Shown piece by piece: positions 23,715 to 31,866 of a stretch of 64,000 nucleotides of DNA. How positions within the stretch are numbered: the first letter of the stretch is position 1; each line of letters starts with the position of its first letter. The position numbers and the translations under genes were made by a program. The notes beneath the pieces were generated by a model. It saw only the letters and a list, made by a program, of their open reading frames with translations, did not search any database and was not told where the DNA came from. The DNA is taken from positions 206,266-270,265 of the forward strand of contig NZ_BMSV01000010.1 in assembly GCF_014649335.1 (NCBI RefSeq), written 5' to 3'. The DNA comes from Streptomyces roseolilacinus (GTDB lineage Bacteria > Actinomycetota > Actinomycetes > Streptomycetales > Streptomycetaceae).

Positions 23715-25255
23715 CCCGAACCGAACAGCGGAGCGGGGAAGCGGAGTCCGTACGGCGCCCGGGCCGCTGGCTGGCGCTCACCGTCCTCGTCCTCGCCGTC
23801 CTGCTCGTCGCGGTGGACGCCACCGTCCTCGGCCTGGCCACGCCCTACCTGAGCGAGGACCTCAAGCCGTCCGGCACCCAGCTCCTGTGGATCGGCGACG
23901 TCTACTCCTTCGTCATCGCCGGGCTCCTCGTCTCCATGGGCAGCCTCGGCGACCGCATCGGCCGCAAGAAGCTGCTGCTCACCGGCGCGACCGCGTTCGG
24001 CGCGGTCTCCGTGCTCAACGCCTACGCCACCACCCCCGAGCTGATGATCGCGGCCCGGGCGCTGCTCGGCGTCGCGGGCGCGACGCTCATGCCGTCCACG
24101 CTCGCGCTCATCCGCAACCTCTTCCACGACCCGCGCGAGCGGAGCCTCGCCATCGGCATCTGGGGCGCCATGGCCTCTGCCGGCGCCGCCGTGGGGCCGG
24201 TCGTCGGCGGCTTCCTGCTGGAGCACTTCTGGTGGGGCTCGGTCTTCCTGATCAACCTCCCCGTGATGGCCGTCCTCGTCCTCGTCGGCATCCGCCTCAT
24301 CCCCGAGTCGAAGAACCCGGCCCCCGGACCGTGGGACCTGCCCAGCGTCGCCACGTCCCTGGTCGGCGTGATCGGCGTCGTCTACGCGATCAAGGAGGCC
24401 GCCGCGCACGGCGCCCGCGCGGACGTGTTCGCGGCCGCCGCCGTCGGCGCCGCCGCGCTGGTCTGGTTCGTCCGCCGCCAGCTCCGGCTGCCGGCGCCGC
24501 TGCTCGACATGCGGCTGTTCCAGCACCGGGGCTTCTCCGGCGCGGTCCTCGCCGACCTGCTGACCATCCTGGGCCTGGCCGGGCTCATCTTCTTCCTGTC
24601 CCAGTTCCTCCAACTGGTGCAGGGGCGCAGTCCGCTGGAGGCCGGGCTCGCCGAACTGCCCGCCGCGCTCGGCGCGGTCGGCGCCGGACTGGTCGCGGGC
24701 GTCGCCGCCCGCCGCTTCTCCGTGCGGTCCGTCGTGGCCGGCGGCCTCGCGGCGATCGGCCTCGCCCTGGCGGCGCTGACCGTGCTCGACCGCACCACCG
24801 GGTACCCGCTGCTGGGCGGGTCCCTGCTGGTCGTGGGCCTCGGCGCCGGCCTGGCCTTCACGGTGACCGCCGACGTCATCCTGTCCAGCGTCCCCAAGGA
24901 GCAGGCGGGCGCCGCGTCCGCCGTCTCGGAGACGGCGTACGAGCTGGGCGCCGCGCTCGGCATCGCCCTGCTGGGCTCCGTCGTGACCGGCGTCTACCGG
25001 GACTTCGCCACGCCCCGGGGCGTGCCCGCCGAGACGGCGGCCGCCGCGCACGAGTCGCTCGGTGGCGCGGTCGAGGCGGCCACGACCCTGCCGGAACGTT
25101 CCGCCGAGGCCCTGGTGGGCGCCGCCCAGCACGCCTTCGTCGAGGGCCTGCGCATCGCGGCCGGCTGCGGCGCGGTCGTCCTGCTGGCCACGGCGGTGGC
25201 CGCCTGGGTCCTGCTGCGCGGCCAGCGCCTGGAGGAGGGCGCGGAACACCCGTGA
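23711..25255 (+). CDS. DHA2-family MFS multidrug efflux transporter
   Basis: 514 aa with about 14 hydrophobic segments, the size of QacA/SmvA-type drug:H+ antiporters. Motif A between helices 2 and 3: GSLGDRIGRKKLLLTG. Motif D1-like start: LLVAVDATVLGLATPYLSEDL. Motif C-like GIWGAMASAGAAVGPVVGGFLLEHFWW marks antiport. The protein acts in the cytoplasmic membrane exporting hydrophobic cations or natural products; actual substrate unknown. GTG overlaps the TetR stop by 4 bases. A strong hairpin follows (25278-25315), so tetR-pump is a two-gene operon. Confidence 0.92.
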   Translation: MTRTEQRSGEAESVRRPGRWLALTVLVLAVLLVAVDATVLGLATPYLSEDLKPSGTQLLWIGDVYSFVIAGLLVSMGSLGDRIGRKKLLLTGATAFGAVSVLNAYATTPELMIAARALLGVAGATLMPSTLALIRNLFHDPRERSLAIGIWGAMASAGAAVGPVVGGFLLEHFWWGSVFLINLPVMAVLVLVGIRLIPESKNPAPGPWDLPSVATSLVGVIGVVYAIKEAAAHGARADVFAAAAVGAAALVWFVRRQLRLPAPLLDMRLFQHRGFSGAVLADLLTILGLAGLIFFLSQFLQLVQGRSPLEAGLAELPAALGAVGAGLVAGVAARRFSVRSVVAGGLAAIGLALAALTVLDRTTGYPLLGGSLLVVGLGAGLAFTVTADVILSSVPKEQAGAASAVSETAYELGAALGIALLGSVVTGVYRDFATPRGVPAETAAAAHESLGGAVEAATTLPERSAEALVGAAQHAFVEGLRIAAGCGAVVLLATAVAAWVLLRGQRLEEGAEHP

Positions 25256-25277
25256 CGGCGCCCCGGTGACCCGACGG

Positions 25278-25315
25278 CCGAGGGCCCGCACCCCCACGGG
25301 GGTGCGGGCCCTCGG
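25278..25315. terminator. Bidirectional terminator between the DHA2 pump and plsC-like gene
   Basis: A perfect 17-bp stem CCGAGGGCCCGCACCCC (25278-25294) pairs with 25299-25315, loop CACG. It lies between two convergent stops (25255 and 25338) and can serve both. Confidence 0.85.
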
Positions 25316-25337
25316 CGCGCGGCCGGCCGGCGCCCGC

Positions 25338-26009
25338 TCAGGCCGCCTTCGCCTTGGTGGCGTACATGTCCACGTACTCCTGCCCCGACAGCCGCATGAC
25401 CTCCGCCATCACGGAGTCCGTCACCGCCCGCAGCACGTACCGGTCGCGGTCCATGCCCTCGTAGCGGGAGAACTCCATCGGCTCGCCGAAGCGCACCGTC
25501 ACCCGGCCCGGCCGGGGCAGCCCCGCGCCGCCCGGCTGCAGCTTGTCCGTGCCGATCAGCGCGAACGGCACCACCGGCGCGCCCGTCATCAGCGTCAGCC
25601 GCGCGATGCCCGTGCGGCCCCGGTACAGCCGGCCGTCGGGGGAGCGCGTGCCCTCCGGGTAGATGCCGAAGACCCTGCCCTCCTCCAGCACCCGGCGGCC
25701 CGTGTGCAGCGCGGCCACGGCGGCGCCCGCGCCGTCCCGGTCCACCGGGACCATGCCGACGCCGGTGAAGAACCAGGCCATGAGACGGCCCTTCAGGCCC
25801 GTGCCGGTGACGTACTCGTCCTTGCCGATGAAGCACACCTGGCGGTCCACCACCAGCGGCAGGATCATGGAGTCGATGAAGGTGAGGTGGTTGCCCGCCA
25901 GGATGACCGGCCCGGTCCCGGGGATCCTCTCGACGCCCTCCACCCGTGGGCGGAACATCAGCCGCATGACCGGGCCGAGCACTGCCTTGATGAGCGCGAA
26001 GCGGGACAA
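25338..26009 (-). CDS. 1-acyl-sn-glycerol-3-phosphate acyltransferase family protein
   Basis: 223 aa. PlsC-like acyltransferase that esterifies lysophosphatidate at the membrane in phospholipid synthesis. Catalytic H-x4-D motif in GNHLTFIDSMILP, and the glycerophosphate-binding block VFGIYPEGTRSPDG, then the PVVPFALIGTDKL region. TTG 26009 is used: GGAGGA lies 6 bases before it, better than any ATG/GTG nearby. Gene context (divergent from a glycerophosphodiesterase) fits phospholipid turnover. Several paralogues are usual in streptomycetes, so I leave the symbol empty. Confidence 0.88.
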   Translation of the reverse strand: MSRFALIKAVLGPVMRLMFRPRVEGVERIPGTGPVILAGNHLTFIDSMILPLVVDRQVCFIGKDEYVTGTGLKGRLMAWFFTGVGMVPVDRDGAGAAVAALHTGRRVLEEGRVFGIYPEGTRSPDGRLYRGRTGIARLTLMTGAPVVPFALIGTDKLQPGGAGLPRPGRVTVRFGEPMEFSRYEGMDRDRYVLRAVTDSVMAEVMRLSGQEYVDMYATKAKAA

Positions 26010-26247
26010 CGAGTCCTCCGGTGTCGTGGGCGGTCGCGGTCGCGGTCCCGTAGGGCCGGCGAAATCCGTGCAGGTGAGGACGATACTCGCCGGTCACGCT
26101 CCGTCGCACATCGGGCTCGCCGAGTCGGCGCGCGGCGTCGGCCCGTGTTCTCCGCGTGTTCGTCCGGGGTCTCCCGTACGTAACACCGGGGCGCCTACCA
26201 TCGGCCGCGCCCGTCAGGCCGAGGAAACGTTCAGTGGAGGAGCCTTC

Positions 26248-27429
26248 ATGACTCAGGGTGCGCGCAGGAGTCCCGCCCGCCGGACCGTACTGGGAGCGGC
26301 GGCGCTCACCACCGCGGCCGCCGCCGCGTCCGCAGCCGGCGCGGGGACCGCCGCCGCGGCCCCGGGCACCGGGACCGCGACGGGCGCGGAGGGGGCCCGG
26401 GGCGGCGCCCACCGGGGGCTGCCGGTCCCCGCGGTCATCGCCCACCGCGGCGCCAGCGGCTACCGCCCCGAGCACACCCTCGGCTCCTACCAGCTCGCCC
26501 TCGACATGGGCGCCCACGTCATCGAGCAGGACCTGGTGCCCACCCGCGACGGGCACCTGGTGTGCCGTCACGAGAACGACATCAGCGCCACCACGGACGT
26601 CGCCGACCACCCCGAGTTCGCCTCCCGCCGCACCACCAAGACGGTCGACGGCCAGGCGCTCACCGGCTGGTTCACCGAGGACTTCACGCTCGCCGAGCTG
26701 AAGACGCTGCGCGCCAAGGAGCGCATCCCCGGCACCCGCCCGCACAACACGCTGTACGACGGCCGCTGGACCGTCCCCAGCTTCGAGGAGGTGCTCCGCT
26801 GGGCCGAGAAGGAGGGCCGCCGCCGCGGGCACCCGGTGTGGCTGCACGTCGAGACCAAGCACCCCACGTACTTCCGCAAGCTCGGCCTCGGCCTGGAGGA
26901 GCGCCTCGCCCGGCTGCTCCGCCGCTACGGCCGCCACCGCGCCGACTCGCCCACGTTCCTGCAGTCCTTCGAGCCGACCAGCATGCAGCGCATGGCCCGG
27001 CTCGTCGCCACGCCGCGCGTCGTCCTGCTGTGGACGCCCGACGACCGCCCGTACGACTTCGTCGACGCCGGCGACCCGCGCACCGTCGCGGACCTGGTGA
27101 CGCCGCGCGGCCTCGACTGGATCGCCTCGTACGCCCAGGGCATCGGCCCGCTCCTCGACCTGGTCATCCCCAAGGGCCCCGACGGCCGGCTCGGCGAGCC
27201 GACCACCCTCGTCCGCGACGCGCACGCGCGCGGCCTGGTCCTCCACCCGTACACGCTGCGCAACGAGAACACCTTCCTGCCCGCCGACTTCCGGCGCGGC
27301 ACGGACCCCCACGCGTACGGTGACGTCTTCGGCGCGTACCGGGCGTACTTCGCCACCGGCATCGACGGCATCTTCACCGACCAGCCCGACACGGGCCTGC
27401 TCGCCGCCGCGGACCACCGCGGCCGCTGA
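26248..27429 (+). CDS. glpQ: Tat-exported glycerophosphodiester phosphodiesterase
   Basis: 393 aa. Twin-arginine signal (RSPAR11R12TVLGAAALTTAAAAASAAGAG), then a GDPD TIM barrel: VIAHRGASGYRPEHTLGSYQLALDMGAHVIEQDLVPTRDG with the catalytic His/Glu, HENDIS, WLHVETKHPTYF, and the end GIFTDQPDTG. It hydrolyses glycerophosphodiesters outside the cell to glycerol-3-phosphate and alcohol, a phosphate/glycerol scavenging role resembling secreted GlpQ. ATG 26248 has GTGGAGGAG upstream. TACCAT about 50 bases before could be a -10. It is monocistronic with a hairpin after it. Confidence 0.92.
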   Translation: MTQGARRSPARRTVLGAAALTTAAAAASAAGAGTAAAAPGTGTATGAEGARGGAHRGLPVPAVIAHRGASGYRPEHTLGSYQLALDMGAHVIEQDLVPTRDGHLVCRHENDISATTDVADHPEFASRRTTKTVDGQALTGWFTEDFTLAELKTLRAKERIPGTRPHNTLYDGRWTVPSFEEVLRWAEKEGRRRGHPVWLHVETKHPTYFRKLGLGLEERLARLLRRYGRHRADSPTFLQSFEPTSMQRMARLVATPRVVLLWTPDDRPYDFVDAGDPRTVADLVTPRGLDWIASYAQGIGPLLDLVIPKGPDGRLGEPTTLVRDAHARGLVLHPYTLRNENTFLPADFRRGTDPHAYGDVFGAYRAYFATGIDGIFTDQPDTGLLAAADHRGR

Positions 27430-27478
27430 CACCACGCCCACCCCCGGCCGCCCGCCGGCCCCGCCGTCCGCCGGCGTC

Positions 27479-27518
27479 CCGCGGGGGCACGCAGGTCGTC
27501 ACCCGCGTGCCCCCGCGG
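27479..27518 (+). terminator. Terminator after glpQ
   Basis: CCGCGGGGGCACGC (27479-27492) pairs perfectly with 27505-27518 (14 bp), loop of 12 bases, 50 bases past the glpQ stop. Confidence 0.75.
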
Positions 27519-27576
27519 TCACTCCCTCGGGTGAATCCCCGCCCGTCCGGCAACCGCGCCCGCCCCGGGGCGAGTC

Positions 27577-28152
27577 GTGCCCGGCATGACGCCCCGTGAA
27601 TCCGCCCCGCACGCGCCGGCCGTCCCCGAACCGTTCGGCGCGCTCGCCCCGCTCCTGGCCGCCGAGTCCGACGCCGAGGCCGCCGCGTCGGGCCTCGACT
27701 CCCGCGACCTCCAGCAGGCCGTCTGGCTGAGGCTCCTCGAACACCTCGACGGCCCCGGCGCCCCCGCCCGCCCCGCCGAGTGGCTGCGCCGTGCCGTGCG
27801 GGAGGAGGCCCGCCGCGCCCGCCGCACGGCCGTCCGGGAGCTGCCGTACGACGACGAGCCCGCCCCCGACGCCCGCTTCGGGTCCGCTCAGGCGCCCGCC
27901 CCGGAGTGGGCCGCCGTGCAGGCCGAACGCCGTCGCGCGCTGCGCGCCGCCGTCCGCCGCACCCCGGTCCGCTGCCAGCGGCTGCTGTCTGCGATGTTGG
28001 CGCCGAACGACCCCACGTACCGAGAAATCGCAGGGAAGTTGGGTATCTCACAGGGCAGTTTGGGGCCGATGCGTTCCCGGTGCCTGGGATGCTTGCGCAG
28101 AATGCTCACCGCAGGGGTTGCCGCCCCCACCCATCGGGGAAGGGTGCGGTAG
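27577..28152 (+). CDS. Orphan RNA polymerase sigma-70-family factor (ECF-like)
   Basis: 191 aa. A short sigma2-like region (LDSRDLQQAVWLRLLEHLDGP...AEWLRRAVREEARRARR) and a sigma4 HTH (LSAMLAPNDPTYREIAGKLGISQGSLGPMRSRCLGCLRRML). No anti-sigma gene adjoins. GTG 27577 or ATG 27586 may start it; neither has a strong ribosome site. Codons for the sigma4 helix (28021-28125) include CGA, GAA, TTG, GGT, TCA, AGT, AGA and GTT, unlike the GC3-rich upstream part. A GNAT gene follows after 39 bases. Target promoters are unknown. Confidence 0.82.
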   Translation: MPGMTPRESAPHAPAVPEPFGALAPLLAAESDAEAAASGLDSRDLQQAVWLRLLEHLDGPGAPARPAEWLRRAVREEARRARRTAVRELPYDDEPAPDARFGSAQAPAPEWAAVQAERRRALRAAVRRTPVRCQRLLSAMLAPNDPTYREIAGKLGISQGSLGPMRSRCLGCLRRMLTAGVAAPTHRGRVR

Positions 28153-28191
28153 ACCGACAGGGCGTATCAGGTGAGCCGGAGGCATGCACAC

Positions 28192-28674
28192 ATGGGCATG
28201 AGCGTGACCATCTCAGCGGCAAGCGCACAGGATGCCGAACAGATCCTCAAGCTGCAGTACCTCTGCTACCAGGACGAGGCCGAGCTGTACGGCGACTACA
28301 CGATCGAGCCGCTCACCCAGCCACTGGACGACCTGAAGGCCGAGCTGGAGCGCGGCCACGCCCTCGTCGCCCGCCTCGGCGACGAGATCGTCGCCTCCGT
28401 GCGCGGCGAGGCCGACGAGACGGGCACCGCCCGCATCGGCAGGCTCATCGTCCACCCCCGGCTGCGCGGCCACGGTCTCGGCGGCCGCCTCCTCGACGCC
28501 ATCGAGGAGCACTTCGCCCGGGACGCGGAGGCCGCCGCCACGCGCTTCCGGCTGTTCACCGGCGACCGCAGCGAGGGCAACCTGCGCCTCTACCGCAGGA
28601 AGGGGTACGAGGCGGTGGCCACCGAGCGGGTCGGCCCCCGCCTCACCCTCGTCACGCTGGAGAAGGCCGCCTAG
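28192..28674 (+). CDS. GNAT-family N-acetyltransferase
   Basis: 160 aa single GNAT domain: TISAASAQDAEQILKLQYLCYQDEAELYGDYTIEPL, then RIGRLIVHPRLRGHGLGGRLLDAIEEHF with the acetyl-CoA loop, and FTGDRSEGNLRLYRRKGYEAVA at the C-terminus. ATG 28192 is selected because GGAGG lies 9 bases upstream; GTG 28171 would precede that site. The acceptor is unknown. Its TAG stop is palindromically shared with the convergent membrane-protein gene (CTAG at 28671-28674). Confidence 0.87.
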   Translation: MGMSVTISAASAQDAEQILKLQYLCYQDEAELYGDYTIEPLTQPLDDLKAELERGHALVARLGDEIVASVRGEADETGTARIGRLIVHPRLRGHGLGGRLLDAIEEHFARDAEAAATRFRLFTGDRSEGNLRLYRRKGYEAVATERVGPRLTLVTLEKAA

Positions 28675-28680
28675 GCGGCC
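28665..28680. repeat. 16-bp perfect palindrome containing both stop codons
   Basis: GGCCGCCTAGGCGGCC is self-complementary and centred on CTAG, giving TAG to the GNAT gene on the plus strand and to the membrane-protein gene on the minus strand. With no loop it is not a classical terminator, though it can form a short stem. Confidence 0.8.
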
Positions 28681-29078
28681 GGGGCGACCCGGCGGGCGCG
28701 GCGCAGCCACAGGATCCCGGTCACCGGCAGCAGGACCGGGATGAACACGTAGCCGTAGCCGAACTCCGACCAGACCGTGGTGTCGGGGAAGGCCGCCGGG
28801 TCGAGCACCGTCCACGTCCCGATGGTGAGCACGCCCACCAGCTCGGCGGCGCAGCACACCAGCGCCGCCCTGCGGGCCGTCTCGCCGCCGCGCACGAGCG
28901 TGTAGGTGATGAAGACGTACACGACCGCCGCCACGGCCGACAGGGAGTACGCCAGCGGCGCCCGGTCGAACTCGGTCGCGATCTGGTACGCGGAGCGCGA
29001 CACCGCGCCGACCGACATCACCCCGTACAGCCACACCAGCAGCATGCCGGGTCCCTTGACCAGCCGATCGGCGGTCAT
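28671..29078 (-). CDS. Small integral membrane protein
   Basis: 135 aa with four hydrophobic segments (about 11-29, 43-61, 69-88 and 107-125): LLVWLYGVMSVGAVSRSAY, LSAVAAVVYVFITYTLV, ALVCCAAELVGVLTIGTW and YGYVFIPVLLPVTGILWLRRARR. No known domain is recognised; Streptomyces genomes hold many such proteins. Its ATG follows the upstream gene's stop by one base, so the two membrane proteins are coupled and probably interact. It has a convergent neighbour. Confidence 0.78.
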   Translation of the reverse strand: MTADRLVKGPGMLLVWLYGVMSVGAVSRSAYQIATEFDRAPLAYSLSAVAAVVYVFITYTLVRGGETARRAALVCCAAELVGVLTIGTWTVLDPAAFPDTTVWSEFGYGYVFIPVLLPVTGILWLRRARRVAPAA

Positions 29079-29079
29079 C

Positions 29080-29442
29080 TCAGCCCTCCCACCAGATGTC
29101 GTGGAGGCGCACCTCCAGCACGGCCAGGACCACCGCCCCGGCCGCGACCGTCGCCGACCCCCACCGGCTCCGCTCGACCAGCGACATGAACCCCGCCGCC
29201 GGCAGCGCGAACAGCGCCCCCAGCAGGTACGCCACGAAGATCGCCGTGCCCTCGTCCGCCTCGTCGCCCTGCGCGAGCCGCACCACCCCCACCACCAGCT
29301 GGGCCAGGGCGAGCACGGTCACCACGGCCATGCCGGCGAAGTGCCAGTCCTTCGTCGGCTGGTCCCGGTACGCGGCGAAACCGCACCACGCGGCGAGGGC
29401 CAGCGCGGCGAGGGACACCGTGAGCGTCAGGGCGTTGAGCAT
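29080..29442 (-). CDS. Small integral membrane protein
   Basis: 120 aa with about four hydrophobic helices: LTLTVSLAALALAAWCGFAAY, FAGMAVVTVLALAQLVVGVVRLAQG, TAIFVAYLLGALFALPAAGFMSLVERSRWG, SATVAAGAVVLAVLEVRL. No enzyme motif. It is the first of a two-gene unit with the next membrane protein downstream (1-base gap). It resembles actinobacterial hypothetical membrane proteins (ERSRWGS-like cytosolic turn), function unknown. Confidence 0.78.
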   Translation of the reverse strand: MLNALTLTVSLAALALAAWCGFAAYRDQPTKDWHFAGMAVVTVLALAQLVVGVVRLAQGDEADEGTAIFVAYLLGALFALPAAGFMSLVERSRWGSATVAAGAVVLAVLEVRLHDIWWEG

Positions 29443-29707
29443 GCGCCGAGACTATTACGGACGAAAACCCCCGCTGCCGCCGCCCCCGCCCCCCACGTGG
29501 TCTTGACCACAGCGGCCCCCGCGCCGCCCCCGGCCGCCCCTCCGCCCGCACCCCGTGTCGCCCCCGCGTTCCCGCAGGCCAGCCCGGTGCGGACGGTAGG
29601 AGGCGGCACGCCGGGCCGGTGTGCTCCCGTCCACGTATCGCCCCCCGCCCGTCCGCTATGCGGACACCTCCGCTCGCCCCCGGACCCCGTCTGCTTTACT
29701 GGGCGCC

Positions 29708-29794
29708 ATGACCACGACGAGCACCCGCACCCTTGCGACCGAGGCGATCACGACGCCCGGTGCTCGTTGTACGTGTCGAATGCGCGCCTTCTAG
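29708..29794 (+). CDS. Putative leader peptide (uORF) of metNIQ
   Basis: 28 codons: MTTTSTRTLATEAITTPGAR, then CTCRMRAF and TAG. It begins 13 bases after a TTTACT -10-like box and ends 202 bases before metN. The tail C21-T-C23-R-M25 concentrates Cys and Met codons right before the stop, in front of a sulphur amino-acid importer and stem-loops, which suggests translation-dependent attenuation sensing cysteine or methionine charging. Actinobacterial sulphur genes are known to have Cys-rich uORFs, but I cannot confirm that this peptide is conserved. A chance ORF is possible. Confidence 0.5.
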   Translation: MTTTSTRTLATEAITTPGARCTCRMRAF

Positions 29795-29948
29795 AGGGCC
29801 CCTGACGAGCCTCGCGCCCCGAAGCGAGACCCGACGGCAGAGCAGTCGGCCGCGTCCGCGTGTACGAACGAACCCCGGACCGCGTGCCCGCCCCGCGCAC
29901 ACGCCTCCCCACGGCAGCCGTGCCGCGCGACGCAATGACGAATGCCCC

Positions 29949-29975
29949 GTGCCCGGCGGACACCGCGCCGTGCAC
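29949..29975 (+). promoter_or_regulatory. Hairpin just upstream of metN
   Basis: GTGC-c-CGGCG (29949-29958), loop GACACCG, CGCCG-t-GCAC (29966-29975): a 9-bp stem with one C/T mismatch whose 3' side ends 21 bases before GTG 29997. It could take part in control of metN translation; inference from position. Confidence 0.4.
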
Positions 29976-29996
29976 TCGACAGTGACGGATAACCCT

Positions 29997-31094
29997 GTGA
30001 TCACCACCAAGGGCCTGACCAAGGTCTACGAGTCGCGCGGCCGCCAGGTCACCGCTCTGGACGGCGTCGACCTGCACGTCCGCGAAGGCGAGGTGTTCGG
30101 CGTCATCGGCCAGAGCGGCGCCGGCAAGTCCTCCCTCATCCGCTGCGTCAACCTCCTGGAGCGCCCCACCTCCGGCACCGTGACGGTCGACGGCACCGAC
30201 CTCACCGCCCTGGCCGGACGCGGCCGGCGCGCGGGCCGGGACCTGCGCCGCGCCCGCAGCCGCATCGGCATGGTCTTCCAGCACTTCAACCTGCTGTCCT
30301 CGCGGACCGTCCAGGACAACGTCGAACTGCCCCTGGAGATCCTCGGCGTATCCGGCGCCGAGCGCGCCCGCCGCGCCCTCGAACTCCTCGACCTCGTCGG
30401 CCTCGCCGACAAGGCCAAGGCGTACCCCGGCCAGCTCTCCGGCGGCCAGAAGCAGCGCGTCGGCATCGCCCGCGCCCTGGCCGGCGAGCCCAGGGTGCTC
30501 CTCTCCGACGAGGCCACCAGCGCCCTCGACCCGGAGACCACCCGCTCCATCCTCCAGCTGCTGCGCGACCTGAACCGGCAGCTCGGCCTGACCGTCCTCC
30601 TCATCACCCACGAGATGGACGTCGTGAAGACCGTCTGCGACTCCGCCGCGCTGATGAGGAGCGGCCGCGTCGTCGAGTCCGGCACCGTCGCCGAACTCCT
30701 CGCCACCCCCGGCTCCGAACTCGCCGGCGAGCTGTTCCCGGTCAGCGGCCAGGCCACCGGCCCGGACCGCACGGTCGTCGACGTGACCTTCCACGGCGAG
30801 GCCGCGACCCAGCCGGTCATCTCCCAGCTGGCCCGCACCTACAACATCGACATATCGATCCTCGGTGCCGCGATGGACAGCGTCGGGGGGAAGCAGATCG
30901 GCCGCATGCGCATCGAACTCCCCGGCCGCTACGAGGAGAACGTCGTCCCCGTCGGCTTCCTGCGCGAACAGGGCCTCCAGGTCGCCGTCGTCGACCCCGC
31001 CGCCACGAACACCGCCACGACCGCCGCCCCGACCACCGTCCCGACCCCCGGCACCGCCTCGCCGTCGCCGCTCGCCAAGGAGGCCGCCAAGTGA
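29997..31094 (+). CDS. metN: Methionine ABC transporter ATP-binding protein
   Basis: 365 aa. Drives D/L-methionine uptake with MetI and MetQ. ABC domain: Walker A GQSGAGKSSLIR, LSGGQKQRVGIARAL signature, Walker B VLLSDEATSALDP, switch His LLITHEMD. From about residue 250 the C-terminal NIL domain (VVDVTFHGEAATQPVISQLARTYNIDISILGAAM...GRMRIELPG) binds methionine and provides trans-inhibition, diagnostic for MetN. A Thr/Pro tail follows. GTG 29997 is chosen; GTG 29982 is an alternative, and both lack a strong Shine-Dalgarno. It overlaps metI by 4 bases. Regulation may involve the uORF upstream. Confidence 0.95.
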   Translation: MITTKGLTKVYESRGRQVTALDGVDLHVREGEVFGVIGQSGAGKSSLIRCVNLLERPTSGTVTVDGTDLTALAGRGRRAGRDLRRARSRIGMVFQHFNLLSSRTVQDNVELPLEILGVSGAERARRALELLDLVGLADKAKAYPGQLSGGQKQRVGIARALAGEPRVLLSDEATSALDPETTRSILQLLRDLNRQLGLTVLLITHEMDVVKTVCDSAALMRSGRVVESGTVAELLATPGSELAGELFPVSGQATGPDRTVVDVTFHGEAATQPVISQLARTYNIDISILGAAMDSVGGKQIGRMRIELPGRYEENVVPVGFLREQGLQVAVVDPAATNTATTAAPTTVPTPGTASPSPLAKEAAK

Positions 31095-31762
31095 CCTGGC
31101 CGGAGATGCAGCCCCTGCTCACCCAGGGCACCATCGACACCCTCTACATGGTCCTGTGGGCCACCGTCGTCTCCGTGCTCGGCGGCCTGCCCCTCGGCCT
31201 CCTCCTCGTCCTCACCGACAAGGGCGGACTGCTGCAGAACACGGCCGTCAACAAGGTCGTCGGCGTCATCGTGAACATCGGCCGCTCGCTGCCGTTCATC
31301 ATCCTGCTGATCGCGCTGATCCCGTTCACCAAGCTCGTCGTCGGCACCTTCATCGGCCCGACCGCGATGATCGTCCCCCTCGCCATCGGCGCCATCCCCT
31401 TCTTCGCGCGCCTCGTCGAGACCGCCGTCCGCGAGGTCGACCACGGCCTCGTCGAAGCCGTCCAGTCCATGGGCGGCTCCATCCCCACGATCATCCGCAA
31501 GGTGCTCCTGCCGCAGGCCCTGCCGTCCCTGGTCTCCGCCGTCACCACCACCGTGATCGTCCTCATCGGCTACTCGGCCATGGCCGGCGCGGTCGGCGGC
31601 GAGGGCCTCGGCTCCAAGGCCATCACCTACGGCTACCAGCGGTTCGACACCACGTTCATGCTCGTCACCGTGGCGATCCTGATCGTCGTCGTCTCCGTCG
31701 TCCAGCTCCTCGGCGACGGCGTCGTACGGCTCCTCGCCCGCCGCGGCCGCACCGCGTCCTGA
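31091..31762 (+). CDS. metI: Methionine ABC transporter permease
   Basis: 223 aa, about five transmembrane helices. Binding-protein-dependent permease fold with the EAA-type coupling loop facing MetN: ETAVREVDHGLVEAVQSMGGSIPTIIRKVLLPQALPSLV. Start helix LLTQGTIDTLYMVLWATVVSVLGGLPLGLLLVL and GYSAMAGAVGGEGLGSKAITYGYQRFD are typical MetI sequences. GTGA overlap with metN; metQ follows after 104 bases with its own ribosome site. Confidence 0.95.
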   Translation: MTWPEMQPLLTQGTIDTLYMVLWATVVSVLGGLPLGLLLVLTDKGGLLQNTAVNKVVGVIVNIGRSLPFIILLIALIPFTKLVVGTFIGPTAMIVPLAIGAIPFFARLVETAVREVDHGLVEAVQSMGGSIPTIIRKVLLPQALPSLVSAVTTTVIVLIGYSAMAGAVGGEGLGSKAITYGYQRFDTTFMLVTVAILIVVVSVVQLLGDGVVRLLARRGRTAS

Positions 31763-31866
31763 CCGGCGCCCCACCAGACTTCGCGCGACCCTCACGGCTC
31801 GCCACCGAAGAACGAGCCCGCACTCCTTGTCCGGGCGTCCCCGTACACCAGAAAGAGGCACTCTTC

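Larger units (their letters stand above)
29443..29996. other. Leader region upstream of metN
   Basis: This 554-base stretch contains a small leader ORF (29708-29794) with an adjoining TTTACT box, and several hairpins between it and metN (CTCGC/GCGAG at 29810-29827, ACGGC/GCCGT near 29911, GTGC-CGGCG/CGCCG-GCAC at 29949-29975). I do not find the conserved cores of SAM-I or S-box riboswitches. The first 250 bases look featureless. Confidence 0.6.

Noticed and set aside
29443..29996. SAM riboswitch (SAM-I or SAM-IV) upstream of metN
   Set aside because: I looked for the conserved core sequences of these elements and did not see them; a covariance search could still find a divergent one.
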